Source: Anodontia alba
Taxonomy: Eukaryota; Mollusca; Bivalvia; Lucinida; Lucinidae
Direction of reading: 5' to 3'
NCBI GenBank assembly: GCA_964016985.1
Contig: OZ024825.1
Span: 43,890,523 to 43,954,522, forward strand
Length of the DNA stretch: 64,000 bases
Numbering within the stretch: position 1 is the first letter of the stretch; each line of letters starts with the position of its first letter. The notes beneath the pieces are model-generated. The model was not told the DNA's origin. It worked only from the letters and a program-made list of their open reading frames with translations, and ran no database searches. Shown here one piece after another: positions 1 through 10,352 of this stretch. Made by a program: the position numbers and the translations under genes.

Positions 1-721
1 CCTGCTGCAGAATCAGATTACGTTGTTGCACAAGCGGGACTGCAACAGGACGCAAGATCTCATCCCTATACCTTACTGCGGTCATATTGGCCCGCAACAA
101 TAATCAGCTGTGATTTTATCCCGTGGGCAATGCCTCCCCAGACCATAACGGAGCCACCCCCAAACCGATCCCGTTCGACAACACAGGCGTACGCAAAGCG
201 TTCTCCGCGATGTCGGTACACACGACGTCGACCATCTGCGCGATAGAGAGTGAACCTAGACTCGTCCGTAAAAAGAACTCGTCTCCACTGCCTCATCGGA
301 AATAGCCTGGGCGCATGCACCGTCAACCACGCCATACGACGCAACCTACGTGCCTGGGTCAGAGGCAGATCAACGTATGGACGACGAGCTCGAAGACCAA
401 TCTCACGCAATCGACTTCCAACAGTCTTCGGAGAAATTTGTCGATTATGCGCACCTACTGTATTAAGGCCGTTTCGGTAACAGTGAGATGACGATTCCGC
501 AAATGTGCCAGACGGATTGTCCTGTCTTGACGTCGCGACGTCACGCGTGGACGCCCAGACCGCGGTCGGTCTGCTAAATTCCCTGTCTCCCTTAAACGTC
601 TAACAAGACGTTCAATTGTTGAGACGTTAACACCAAAATGGTTGGCAACTTGCTGTTGCCTCTGACCCTGCATCAGCAACGCAATTGCCCTACCCCTCTG
701 AACATCAGTCAGTCGTACCAT
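1..721 (-). pseudogene. Tc1-like transposase, frameshifted, partial
   Basis: DDE/D transposase of the Tc1 group, which would cut and paste its own element at TA sites. The start is the ATG at 719-721 (peptide MVRLTDVQRGRAIALL). An N-terminal helix-turn-helix region follows (QQVANHFGVNVSTIERLVRR), then a GRPR-type AT-hook-like motif (RPRSGRPRVTSRR). The frame breaks near 461-465, where one base appears to be missing. It resumes as TVGSRLREIGLRARRPYV and carries the first catalytic Asp in LFTDESRFTL, followed by VMVWGGIAHG. A second break near 89-93 looks like one extra C. Past it, the expected RYRDEILRP-like text continues in another frame to the window edge. The second and third acidic residues lie outside the window. 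With two frameshifts it cannot encode a working enzyme. Family assignment is secure from motif order; the exact subfamily is not known. Confidence 0.88.
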
Positions 722-932
722 GATTGAAAAAAAGTTCAAAGTAGCGTAAAAATGAAAAGAAAAATCGGTAAAAGAATCGAAGAGCGTTGTGTATCGTTGA
801 AGTGTACCAAATGGTGTGAGGAAATCTTGTGCTGAAGGTTTAAACATGCTTGTTTTGCACGAAATTTTGGCTTTCCGTATTGTCCGTGCAATGCACTGTG
901 TAGTGCACGGTTGAATGATTTCACACACTGGG
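1..932 (-). mobile_element. Tc1-like DNA transposon, cut by window edge
   Basis: The 5' part of a Tc1-type element reads leftwards and runs out of the window at base 1. The 5' end is placed near 932, where a TA dinucleotide (933-934) is followed on the minus strand by CCCAGTGTGTGAAATC, a plausible start of the terminal repeat. About 210 bases of leader separate this from the transposase start. The other terminus lies outside, so the terminal repeat cannot be confirmed. Confidence 0.7.
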
Positions 933-1076
933 TAGATAGCACATCGACCAAAGACTCGTATACCCGCGGTTCACATTCACAGGACAATCTGTAAAAGTGT
1001 ATGGCTATAGTAAACACCGTAAAAAATGGTTAAAATATGAAAGAAAAAACTCTACCCTGCGTTTCTATTTCCTTTC

Positions 1077-1134
1077 AGTATATATAAAATTGGGATTTAA
1101 GTGGGTCAAAATTATATAGGTATCTTTTCGTGAT
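1077..1134 (+). repeat. 3' fragment of the 276-bp foldback MITE
   Basis: About 58 bases match the last part of the MITE seen complete at 26659, 31173 and 35923. They contain the segment reading TGGGATTTAAGTGGGTCAAA, then ATTATATAGG, and end in TTTTCGTGAT. The 5' half and the palindrome are absent, so this is a truncated copy. Confidence 0.75.
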
Positions 1135-1136
1135 GA

Positions 1137-2600
1137 CTTTGAGAAAACTGCTGACCAAATAAATAAGAAACAAAGACCGTGACAAGCCAGCTCAACCGCA
1201 GTCGTAACATTTTCGCTGCCTGTAGATTCCATTTTAGAAGGGAAATGGTATGGAAGAAAGCGAGCAGGGAGCCACACATTGTCTCACTTGTAAATACTGG
1301 CGAAATAGCTACAAAGTATATATATTCTCCTTCACTTGTACTTTCCGCACCTAAGGATACGCCGTATGTGTGCTACAGATACTCTACCGAGCAGGGCAGT
1401 AAATAAGAAAAACAAAAAATATTTTCAATGATGTTTGGTATCAACGCTCTGTGGTAATTAGTGGTTGCAAATGTAATATTACCACTATAATAAAATCAAG
1501 CATTTCGTTTGTCCCAAGAGGCGTGCTGAATTGAACACCTTATTGTGACAGGTTTGCAATACTCGAAGGATAAATCAGCTTAATTTAATTTCAACCTGTT
1601 CATAGGAAAAGTATCCTTAGACCATCCGGAAAAAGTGAAGACACATATTCATCTGCGCTCAGATTCCGAGTCGCAAGGTAAGGAAATTTACTTTTAAACA
1701 TTTCGGACCACCAAAGACTCAGATAGGCTGATAGCCTTGCACCTGATCAGTCGTGTTTAATTACCATGTTCTGTGATTGAGGCTACTTCTGGACATCTTC
1801 TCTACCATTTTGCCTTGGACACACGTTTATCAAAACCAGGCACAGACTCAGATCTGAGTCTCCGCTGCGCAGATGTCGCATTATATATTTTCTCTTGCTG
1901 CGGTTCAAACTTCTGGGGGAATAAAAATCTTCATTTGCAGCTATGTAGGCTGTGATTCGACATACGGCCCTAGTACTTGCTTAAGCGGTATTCGATTTTC
2001 AAAAAAAACACACATGTACAATAATCCAAAAGGAGATAAAATATAACATGTACTATGGTGAAACCAGACGACTATACACTACAGTGCTGACAGGCAATCC
2101 GATGATTCGAAAGCTTATTTGACACTCGGAAGCGCGCAAATGACTATTTTCGTGCGACTCGAATTCTTTGCGAGCCTCTGTACAGACGAAAATGTGGGAC
2201 TGAGATGACATTTCCCAAGACGCGCCTACTTTATTAGCTATGAAGTAATAGATAATGCCAAGCTGTTAAAATTAAAGTTTGCACGTACTTTTCAAACGTT
2301 ATAACATGATGTAGGAAGACAGGGAAATTCCTGTGAGTAAAACTGGAAAAAAAGTACGAATATGTCATCTTTAAAAATGGATCAGCACCTTAAGATTTTA
2401 ATACGTGGTTTAGAGACTATGACCTCATTTGGAAAAAAATAGCATATACTTAGATGGTTCATCTATACCTTACCACACATACGGATATTAACTTAAAAAG
2501 AAAAGAAAAGAAACGCTTCAAAGTCCTCGTTTGGAATTATTAAATACTGTATGGGCATTTGCACGGTTTAATATTGTCACCACTTTTCACTTTTTTGCCT
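1137..2600. other. No recognisable feature
   Basis: AT-rich sequence with no convincing coding frame, tRNA-like head or terminal repeat. Short open frames here have no recognisable motifs. Confidence 0.6.
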
Positions 2601-2601
2601 T

Positions 2602-2775
2602 TGGGTGTGTAGGCGCACCATAGTTATTGGTGTCACATCTTACCACATTTAATCTGAGCCGTCAGTTTAGAGTTAAGGCAGTGACACCAAACAGTGGTCC
2701 TGGGATGCCGTAGGGTGTCTTGGGGTGTGTGTGCACCATAGTTTTGGTATCCCGTCTTACCGCATCTAAGTCGCA
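2602..2775. repeat. Imperfect two-copy tandem repeat
   Basis: A segment with GCACCATAGTT and TTACCACATTTAA near 2610-2655 recurs about 120 bases later (near 2727-2772) as GCACCATAGTT and TTACCGCATCTAA. The two copies differ at several sites, so the duplication is old. Confidence 0.55.
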
Positions 2776-2891
2776 CAGGACACAGGCGGAAACGTTAAAC
2801 TAGGTCATACACTGTATTGAGCGCTAATACTGATCGTGTTTTCCTGTTCCATGTAAAAAGTTGCGTAGTTGCATTCCGTACTCAGAATGAA

Positions 2892-2934
2892 GTTTTTTTT
2901 TTTTTTTTTGTTTTTTTTTCTTTTTTTTTTTTTA
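2892..2934. repeat. T-rich low-complexity tract
   Basis: Nearly pure T with single G and C interruptions. It may be the tail of an old retroelement, but no body was recognised. Confidence 0.8.
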
Positions 2935-3169
2935 GTTTGTTTTTTCAACCAAAATACTGTCGTAAGATAAACACTGTTGAACGATGACTTATAATTATTC
3001 GAAACCCATAACGCCTTACAATACTTGTTCTAAACCCGAATAAATGTAGCTGCAGTTGTACTAATCTAAACACTGCTGACTGAGTGGCAAACAGAATAGA
3101 ACCTGATCAGAAGCCGCAGAGCGCAGTGTTTGATATGAATCTACACCGTCTGCTCAGGCCCGTCTGTCC

Positions 3170-3203
3170 AAGTACTCGTCTTTGTTTATTATAGTGATTA
3201 ATT

Positions 3204-3234
<31 letters not shown>

Positions 3235-3715
3235 CGCTTTGATGCATTGACTGAGTTGGGAGCCTTTACGCGAACCGATTTTTTATGTATTGTTGTATTA
3301 AGAGTAGCATCGGGGCCCAGGTTGAAGTTGGCTAGCTGTAAAAGTGCTTTAACCGCCCCACCCCCCCCCCGCCCCCCCTCCCCCCGGGTGGTTGACTCTA
3401 CTGACCATTCTGAGGCGGTGCTCCCCGGTGTTAGTGTTACTCTTTGTTGCTTTGTGGTTTATTCTACGAGGCGATTTATTTTTATGTCTTACCTCGTGTT
3501 ATTTTGTTCTTGTGTTTTTCAATCCTTTCAGCATTGCGATTACCTCGCTTGGGGAAGAGAGAGCTAATCTTAGTGCTTTTCGTACGTTTGTTCCATTTGT
3601 GCTTGTTTGGTTTTATCTATTCCTCTTCTTCTTGGTGTCTGGGTAGGGCTGCAGGTTGTGATTGTGGCACTCCCTGGACTTTTCTCTTACCTGTTTTTTT
3701 TTAGAGTTAACGGGG
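3170..3715 (+). mobile_element. Penelope-like element, 3' end fragment
   Basis: This 545-bp segment matches, on the opposite strand, 45185-44463, the 3' part of the PLE relic. Shared landmarks in order are TTTATTATAGTGATTAATTT, the GCTTTGATGCATTGACTGAG block, CTACTGACC-TTC-GAGGCGGTG, CTACGAGGCGATTT and TTGTGATTGTGGCACTCCCT. It starts inside the last coding residues of the element, so it is 5'-truncated, as expected for target-primed reverse transcription. A T run at 3211-3234 interrupts the homology. A hydrophobic open frame is also present in the other copies. Confidence 0.72.
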
Positions 3716-4274
3716 TTTAGCTAGTCTGGCCTAGAACACTTGATATTTCATTTTTTAAAATATATTTATTAGTTTAAGTGTCATGCAATCTTAATCAGGG
3801 TTTTCATTGTCCGATAACAGTATCAGTGGCAAATACTGGTGTAATATCTCAATGCGCAGGGAACGTCGAAAACTTTGCAATTCACATTATATACCGATAG
3901 AACCCTTTTTCTCCCTTCGCAATTAAAATGTATTTCGGATAAATTATAATGATAGATGTTCTCACACGCGAAACATTTACGTACATACGTAAAAGTAGCA
4001 AGCAAATTCGAGGAATTATTCCCCCCGTCCGCCTACAGATACGACAGATAGCATGTGAATAATGAAGTTACATTGAAACTGTCCAGCTGAATTGCTGGAG
4101 GAACTACAATGTTATAACAAGACAAAATATTTAGATGTTAACGTCTAAGTACCGGCGCAAATTTTGTCCATGTTTACATAGAGATATGGAACAAGGGTAT
4201 ACTAAAGTTTAAAAATCGAACAACAATGTGATTCTTTAACTTTCACTGCCACAGGCAATAATAACAGGCTTTCG
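3716..4274. other. No recognisable feature
   Basis: AT-rich sequence without coding motifs or repeat ends that I can match elsewhere in the window. Confidence 0.55.
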
Positions 4275-4338
4275 CAAACAGCATATATCCAGATTAGACG
4301 GCTCATATGAGCCGTCTCATCTGGATCTACGCTGTTTG
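4275..4338. repeat. Near-perfect 64-bp palindrome
   Basis: Outer arms CAAACAGC and GCTGTTTG enclose an inner palindrome centred on GACGGCTCATATGAGCCGTC. Only a few mismatches interrupt the arms. It is probably the core of a small foldback element, but no longer terminal repeats were recognised. Confidence 0.8.
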
Positions 4339-4529
4339 ACATTCAGTCTTTCAACTTTACGTATAAACTTCTTTTCAAGCGATAGTTTGTTAAAAATGAA
4401 AAGCAGACGACAATGTCGTCCGAAATTTGGCACCGTAAGAGTTAATGTTTGCTTTTATTAAGCTTTATGAAACTTGATTGAAATGAAAATAAAATAATCT
4501 CATAAGCGCACAATATTTTTTACACATAT

Positions 4530-4645
4530 ATTTTTGCACAGTTTATTTCACAAATCTCAACGTTTCGGCTGATTAAAGCCTTTTTCAAGAGAGTTAAGTT
4601 CTTTCAATGCTACACCATTTTCTCATCAATACTGTCAACCATTTT
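4530..4645. repeat. Left arm of 116/120-bp inverted repeat
   Basis: This segment is the reverse complement of 6521-6640. The two differ by one substitution and by the length of an A/T run. Landmarks are TTTTGCACAGTTTATTTCAC and CAACGTTTCGGCTGATTAAA. The pair encloses the LINE fragment at 4921-6520. The right arm can be read as a short peptide ending LKKALISRNVEICEI. That resembles PLE C-termini as I recall them, so the arms may be PLE ends rather than DNA-transposon termini. That assignment is uncertain. Confidence 0.88.
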
Positions 4646-4920
4646 AAATACAGATGTTATGCACACCGTTGTCGCGACGTCACAACATCTGATTACTCTC
4701 GCCAAGACGCCATACTACTATTTGGCGCCAAAACTGGAGTAAAAGTGTTAAGACTTTTTCAACAATCAGACCACTAACGTGATGCAGTTCACAATGAAAT
4801 AAACCAGTCTTTAGTAAATAGGGAGGAAAAAAAAGTAATAAATAAATGAATAAAATATTAAAACAAAATGAAACAAAAAGAAAACAGTAAAGGACCATAG
4901 CTGTGAAATTAAAATAATAA

Positions 4921-6018
4921 AAGCTTAACTCAGACCTAGAAAAAATTAGTCGTTGGGCCCAACAATGGTTAGTAACATTTAATCCTGCGAAGTCTGAATC
5001 TATACTATTTTCAAGAAAACTTAACAAACCGTACCACCCTCCAGTTTCGATGGTTGAAACTCAAATTAATGAAGTTACGTCACATAAGCATTTAGGTGTT
5101 ATTTTTTCAAACGACTGCAGTTGGCACAATCATATTGAACATATTAAGACAAAGGCATGGAATCGAATAAATGTTATGCGTAAATTGAAGTTCAAATTAG
5201 ATAGGAGATCTCTCCAGACCATATACTTTTCTTTTATTCGTCCTTTATTAGAATACGCTGATGTTGTATGGAATAATTGTGCACAATACGAATCGAATGA
5301 ACTAGAAAAAATCCAGAATGAAGCCGCACGTATTGTCACAGGGGCAACAAAATTAGTCTCAATAAATTCACTTTTGTTGGAAACAGGGTGGGAAACTTTG
5401 TTTTCAAGGAGGAATAAACACAAACTGACTTTTTTCTACAAAATGCAAAATGATCTTTCTCCTGATTACCTCTGCTCACTTGTACCTCCTACCGTAGGAA
5501 GTACATCATCTTACCCTTTGCGTAATGCCAATGATCTTCAAATCATACATGCAAATTCACAACTTTATTACAACTCCTTTTTGCCGTCTGCTGTTCGCGA
5601 ATGGAATGAACTCCCGGAACAAACACGTAATTCATCTAGTCTCAACATATTTAAAACCAGGATAAACAGCAATATTAACCTACCACCTTCTTACTATTTC
5701 ACAGGCAAAAGAATTGGTCAGATTTATCACGCCAGACTTAGAACTAAATGCAGCTCTCTTCGCCAACACTTGTTTTCTAAAAATCTTATAGACAGCCCAA
5801 GATGCGCATGTGGTTCTGTGGAAGACAATCACCATTTCTTGTTAGTATGTGATCAGTATACAGACCTTAGGCGGGAATTATTGACTACCGTGTCGGAAAA
5901 ATGCAACCCTACTCTAGATGTATTGTTGTATGGAGATCTTTCTCTATCATTAGAAGAAAATAAAGCTATTTTCTTAGCGGTACATGATTTCATACTGAAG
6001 TCGAAACGTTTTCAATAA
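4921..6018 (+). pseudogene. 5'-truncated LINE ORF2 (reverse transcriptase C-terminus)
   Basis: An open frame of about 366 codons that begins directly after a stop at 4918-4920 and ends with TAA at 6016-6018. It starts at KLNSDLEKISRWAQQW, which in jockey/CR1-like LINEs lies just C-terminal to the catalytic FADD box, so fingers, palm and the endonuclease are missing. It then carries the thumb and connector (HLGVIFSNDCSWHNHI; SFIRPLLEYADVVWNN; LEKIQNEAARIVTG). The C-terminal part has a cysteine-histidine motif (RCACGSVEDNHHFLLVCDQY). The surviving frame has no internal stop, so the insertion is fairly young. It cannot make a functional polymerase. No clade is assigned beyond the jockey/CR1-like group. 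Confidence 0.88.
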
Positions 6019-6091
6019 ACGAATATTAATCTATAAGGTTCCTTGCTACTTTTAGTAACTAACTAACAGTGACCTCAAATAAATATACCAA

Positions 6092-6127
<36 letters not shown>

Positions 6128-6520
6128 ATACATTTATATTTGATATTGACGGCTAGCTAGATTAATTTGTCGCGATCGGACCTAGTATTTATATAGTACA
6201 TTGTATATCTTCCTCCACCTCTTCCCCCGTGGAGACAATAATATATCATAGTTTCATATCTATTTCTTGACATTTTGTTGAAATAGTTTACATTCATTAC
6301 TTTTCATATAACTTATTGATACCACATACTCTTTTGTTGACGTTTGTCAGATCGTCTCAAATCACAAATTAGTTGTACTGATATGTACTATGGTCTGGGA
6401 TACAGATTTAAAAAAGTCAAACGACTTTCTTCTGGATCCCATTTGTATGTATTGATGTTTTGTCATGTCACGTTGTAAACGGTAATGTTATATGTATACA
6501 AATAAAATAAAAGTTAAACT
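6019..6520 (+). mobile_element. LINE 3' untranslated region and tail
   Basis: Non-coding DNA after the LINE stop codon. It includes an A run at 6095-6124, which could be an internal or first tail, then about 395 bases ending in an A-rich stretch (AATAAAATAAAAGTTAAACT) directly at the right inverted-repeat arm. Whether the LINE ends at the A run or at 6520 cannot be decided by eye. Confidence 0.5.
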
Positions 6521-6640
6521 AAAATGGTTGACAGTATTGATGAGAAGATGGTGTAGCATTGAAAGAACTTAACTCTCTTGAAAAAAAAAGGCTTTAATCA
6601 GCCGAAACGTTGAGATTTGTGAAATAAACTGTGCAAAAAT
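6521..6640. repeat. Right arm of 116/120-bp inverted repeat
   Basis: Reverse complement of 4530-4645. It has four extra A bases in one A run and one substitution (AAGATGG against AAAATGG). Near-identity over this length means that the two arms are young or have been homogenised. Confidence 0.88.
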
Positions 6641-6808
6641 AGAAAATAAAATAGACATTAATCTGCTTATAGCAACGTTTGTTCTAAGATTTCTTTTTTA
6701 TTTGCCGGGATCATAACAAACCGACGTCCCAGCAAATATAAAACGTCCTTAATGAGCTAATCGAATAGTCTTCCATAATTTATGTAAAAATCCAAAGCTA
6801 TATTAAGA

Positions 6809-6833
6809 GACCGGCGCGATTCGCGCGCCGGTC
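6809..6833. repeat. GC-rich hairpin
   Basis: Arms GACCGGCGCG and CGCGCCGGTC flank a 5-base loop in otherwise AT-rich DNA. The role is unknown. Confidence 0.7.
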
Positions 6834-7139
6834 AATGATGGGCATTAAGGCAAATGTGTCTTTGGTAAGTCATACTAAGAGTCCCGTCCGACCAATCACT
6901 AGACAACATGTATTGCTATGCTGTCTATAAGCCAAATAGAATATCATATTATATGTAAATTGTGGTGTCGGTACATATGTCCTGATGTTATAGGCGCAAG
7001 AAAGCTTCTGTCACAAACACATACAGATACAGAATTACAAGGAACTTCCAGAAAATTATGTAAATACACTAGTTCAGGATTTATATACGCGTCGTGGACA
7101 TGATCAATTACCATTTGAGTCACACTATCAGAAGACGTA

Positions 7140-7330
7140 CCTTTAAACATATGCGCATAGCGAAGATTCGTGCAGTCTGATCAGAATCGTCATTGGGCGC
7201 ATTTTGGACAGCCAAGGATGTAACGTTTCTTCATACAGACAACAAAGACTAATGCGCAGTCTGATTTGAGTCTTCATTGGGCGCACATGTCAGAAGGCGT
7301 GTTTTCTCACGTTTCGACGTACTTAAACTT
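7140..7330. repeat. Diverged MITE of the 'GCGCAGTCTGAT' group
   Basis: Contains GCAGTCTGATCAGAATCGTC, an internal ATTGGGCGCATTTTGGACAG and a second GCGCAGTCTGATTTGAGTC. The same blocks occur at 31480-31660 and 60690-60905, and more loosely in the 230-bp MITE family. The ends are not sharply defined. Confidence 0.5.
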
Positions 7331-7361
7331 ACTTAACGCACACTTAGCATCATTTTCTAAT

Positions 7362-7602
7362 ATGAGCCAACGCATAACCAAACCAACTAAAAGACCTGTG
7401 TAACCAGCAAAGACTGATCAGCCTCTACATCCACCCAATATGGCAAGGGTTCTCGTTTATCCCTCTTTGGGTAGCTCGGGGACTATAAAAGACGCATGCA
7501 ATCAGTGAATTCTCTGATCAGACTGCGCGGATGCGCAGGCTGATCTGAGTCTTCGCTGGTCGCACAAGTCTTATTGTAGGTTTTGTCGTGCGCTGGCTCA
7601 TA
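7362..7602. mobile_element. 230-bp-class MITE, copy 1
   Basis: Terminal inverted repeats run ATGAGCCAACGCATAACCAA at the left and RC of TTTTGTCGTGCGCTGGCTCAT at the right. The interior has ACTGCGCGGATGCGCAGGCT followed by GATCTGAGTCTTCGCTGG. Related copies lie near 18715, 20020, 29198, 36683 and 38308. There is no coding capacity, so it is a non-autonomous element. Confidence 0.75.
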
Positions 7603-7689
7603 TAACATCGTAGACAGTCTTTTGAGAAATGCTAGTTACTAATGTTATGGAATATATATGCAAATTTATGCTCATTACGGATATTTGGT

Positions 7690-7915
7690 CCGCGCCAAGC
7701 ACAATCGAGTCGTCAGGCATATGTTGACAGCGAAGGCACAGATCATCCCGCTCAGCCTGACCAGGGACTTTGCCGTACCAAACAGAATCATTGGACACTA
7801 AAAATGTATAAATGGAGAGCAAAGGCCTGGTTGGGACTTTGCGCATGAGCAGGATGATGTAAATTTGCATACTTTGCGCATGTTTGAAGGCACTTTTTTG
7901 CTTTTCGAGACCTAT
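7690..7915. repeat. Fragment of the 'AAGCGGAAAAGTGC' repeat
   Basis: Blocks AGAGCAAAGGCCTGG, GGGACTTTGCGCATG and GAAGGCACTTTTTTGC match, with changes, 24735-24985 and 32458-32634. Family membership is visible but the ends are eroded. Confidence 0.45.
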
Positions 7916-8221
7916 TTGTTGAACAAAAGACTTCTTATCTAATTTTGCACTGCCCCGTTTCCGTCTTCAATGCACCACAAAATAATGCATGGCTGCATAC
8001 TGGCCAAATGACTTTTAAACAATAAATATGATAATCCTAGGAAAGGCCACAGTCACGAAACACAGCCCTTCCCAGACACCAGATATAGGTTTAAGTGCGT
8101 GCTATGACAGCATAAAACAACATATCTCGACAGCAGAACAAATATACGAAACAAGAATAACGAAACAAATGGGAACACAAATCAGTTTAGATGACTGGCT
8201 CCGAGATTATAACACATTTTT

Positions 8222-8425
8222 CATGTTCAACTGAGCCGAGCATGAAATTTTCGCTGCAAATAAATATGCAAATGCCAACAATAGTTGGCATTTTCATATT
8301 TATTAGCAGAGAAAGTTTCATGTTCAGCTTTGTTAAGCAAGAAATAATTTGCAATTGTTAGTGAGCAGGACAAATTTCATGCTCAGCTGAGTTGAACAGG
8401 AATAAAAGTTTTATAACCTCGGGGC
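8222..8425. mobile_element. 'GAGCATGAAA' foldback MITE, copy 1
   Basis: Inverted arms around TATGCAAATGCCAACAATAG and TTGGCATTTTCATATTTATT form an internal palindrome, flanked by CATGAAATTTT/CAAATTTCATG-type sequence. It ends TTTTATAACCTCGGGGCCT, which matches the end of the copy at 13318-13562. Confidence 0.65.
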
Positions 8426-8497
8426 CTTGATATACCTGATAGATCAACCGCTAATTCGTACAAGAGATACATTTATTGTGACTTCCAGTTTGCATGT

Positions 8498-8534
<37 letters not shown>
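8498..8534. repeat. (GT)n microsatellite
   Basis: An uninterrupted GT run, followed by G-rich and T-rich low-complexity DNA to about 8640. Confidence 0.95.
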
Positions 8535-8536
<2 letters not shown>

Positions 8537-8715
8537 TTTGGGGGGAGGGGATGGGGAAAGCGCGTTTTTTTTTTTTGTTTTGTTTTTGTTTTGTTTTGTT
8601 TTGTTGGTTTTGTGGGGGCTGGGGGAGGATGGTGGTTGGAGGGGTAGGCGTTAAATAAATGTTACTGGTATCTGTTACTGATCCAGTATCTTCACCCTAG
8701 CTTCAAGAGTGGACC

Positions 8716-8757
<42 letters not shown>
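8716..8757. repeat. Poly-A tract
   Basis: About 40 A bases immediately upstream of the 150-bp-unit array. It may be a retroelement tail or a simple expansion. Confidence 0.9.
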
Positions 8758-8763
<6 letters not shown>

Positions 8764-8879
8764 ATTATTGTTGGGCTAGATTAGAGGCTCTCAATCACTG
8801 AAACATCAATACAGACAAACAACGTGTAAATCAAATTAAACTAGAAATTCTGGTTGTAAAACACTATGCTCCCAACCAT

Positions 8880-10095
8880 ATGCTTGCCTCCAAAGATAAT
8901 ACAAGGTATAAATGGCTCAATCTAAAAAGGGTCATAACTCATGAAATATTTTCAATTTCTTTTCAAAAGTTAATCAGGTCATCTTCTTATCACTACCTAT
9001 CTATTCATTAAGTTATGAGGCTCTAGCTCCAACAGTTTTTGAGATATATGCTGACAAGGGAAAATGCCTAAATTTACAAAGGGCCATTACTCATGCCCAG
9101 AAGCAATAGGTCCCTCCAACTTTCATCTCATCACTACATGTATCAATCTATTTATCAAGTTATGAGGCTCTAACTCCAACAGTATTTGGGATATTTTGCT
9201 GACAAGTCAAAATGTCCAAATTTACAAAGGACCGTTACTCATGAAATATTGTTTTAGAATTTATTCAAACTCAAGATCATCTACTCGTCACTACCAATCA
9301 ATGCACAAAGTTTCATGGCAGTAGCTCCAATAGTGTTTTAGGTATTTTGCTTACAATGTAAAAATGCCCAAAATTACAAAGGGCAATTACTCATGTATTT
9401 TTTTCAGAGCAGGGCAATAACTCAGTATTTTTTTCAGAATTTATTCAAAAGTCAGTCAGGTCATCTATTCATCACTACCAATCTAATCATCAACTTTAAA
9501 GGCTCTAGCTTCAATAGTTTTTTAAATATTTTGCTGAAAAGAGAAACATGCCCAAATTTATAAAGGGCCATTGCTCATGAAATGTTTTTAAGAATTTATT
9601 CAAAAGTAAACCGGATCATCTTCTCATTATTACCAATCAATTCACCAAGTTTCAAGGCTCTAGCTCCAATAGTTTTTTTAGATATTTTGCTGACAAGGTA
9701 AACCTGCCCAAAGTTATACAGGGCCATAACTCATGAAGTATTTTTCAAAATTTATTTAAAAGTCATCACTACCAGTCTAATCATCAAGTTTCAAAGCTCT
9801 AGCTTTATTAGTTTTTTGAGATATTTTTCTAACAAGATTGCATCCATATGTTTTCAAAGGGCCATAACTCAGGACAGGGGCATAACCCTGTCGAGAAAAA
9901 ATACAGTCAGCTATTTCAAAGTTTATGAGGAATCCGTATGAGAAATTTCAAAACAGTAGCATGCACGGTTCTAAAGTTATGTTATGCATCAAAAAGCGTG
10001 ACGAACGGACGGACTGAAGGACGAACGGACGAACGCCTCAGAAGCAATATGCCTCTCCAACCTTTTCGACGTTGGGGGCATAATCTTAGTATTAC
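8880..10095 (+). mobile_element. Tandem-array element A (about 150-bp units)
   Basis: Seven to eight diverged units share AAAGGGCCATTACTCATG, a CATCACTACCAATC block, GGCTCTAGCTCCAA and ATATTTTGCTGACAAG, with starts near 8923, 9075, 9225, 9376, 9561, 9716 and 9857. The array is followed by GACGAACGGACGGACTGAAG (an ACGG-type microsatellite) and then a hairpin with arms ATGCC-C-CCAAC and GTTGGGGGCAT (10048-10082). This order (array, ACGG tract, terminal hairpin) is that of the non-autonomous pearl/Helentron-like elements known from bivalves. There is no protein coding. Confidence 0.75.
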
Positions 10096-10196
10096 AAACA
10101 AGGTGGGGGCTCGTGGCAAACATAGATACTGACAGCCAGAGCAAACGAAAATCATAGTTGGACCGCACTAGGCCCAAACAAAGATAACACATCAAA

Positions 10197-10352
10197 GCCC
10201 GGGTTTTTTTTAAACTAACGATGTCGTTAAGCCACTCACATTTTTTCAGTGACGATACCTGTAAATTAGATATTGTACTAGCTAGAACAGTTAACTTTTT
10301 TTAACCACTAACGAGCTCGTTAATCTAACGATGATTTGAATAACTGGGCCTA
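10197..10352. mobile_element. CWG MITE, old diverged copy
   Basis: Contains AACTAACGATGTCGTTAA, CCACTCACATTTTTTCAG, ACAGTTAAC and CTAACGAGCTCGTTAA in an order matching the 243-bp MITE at 26013-26255, and ends ATAACTGGGCC. The left terminus is degraded and the palindrome is shortened. Confidence 0.6.

Noticed and set aside
4680..5027. 115-codon open frame on the minus strand
   Set aside because: It is antisense to the LINE fragment and has no motif.
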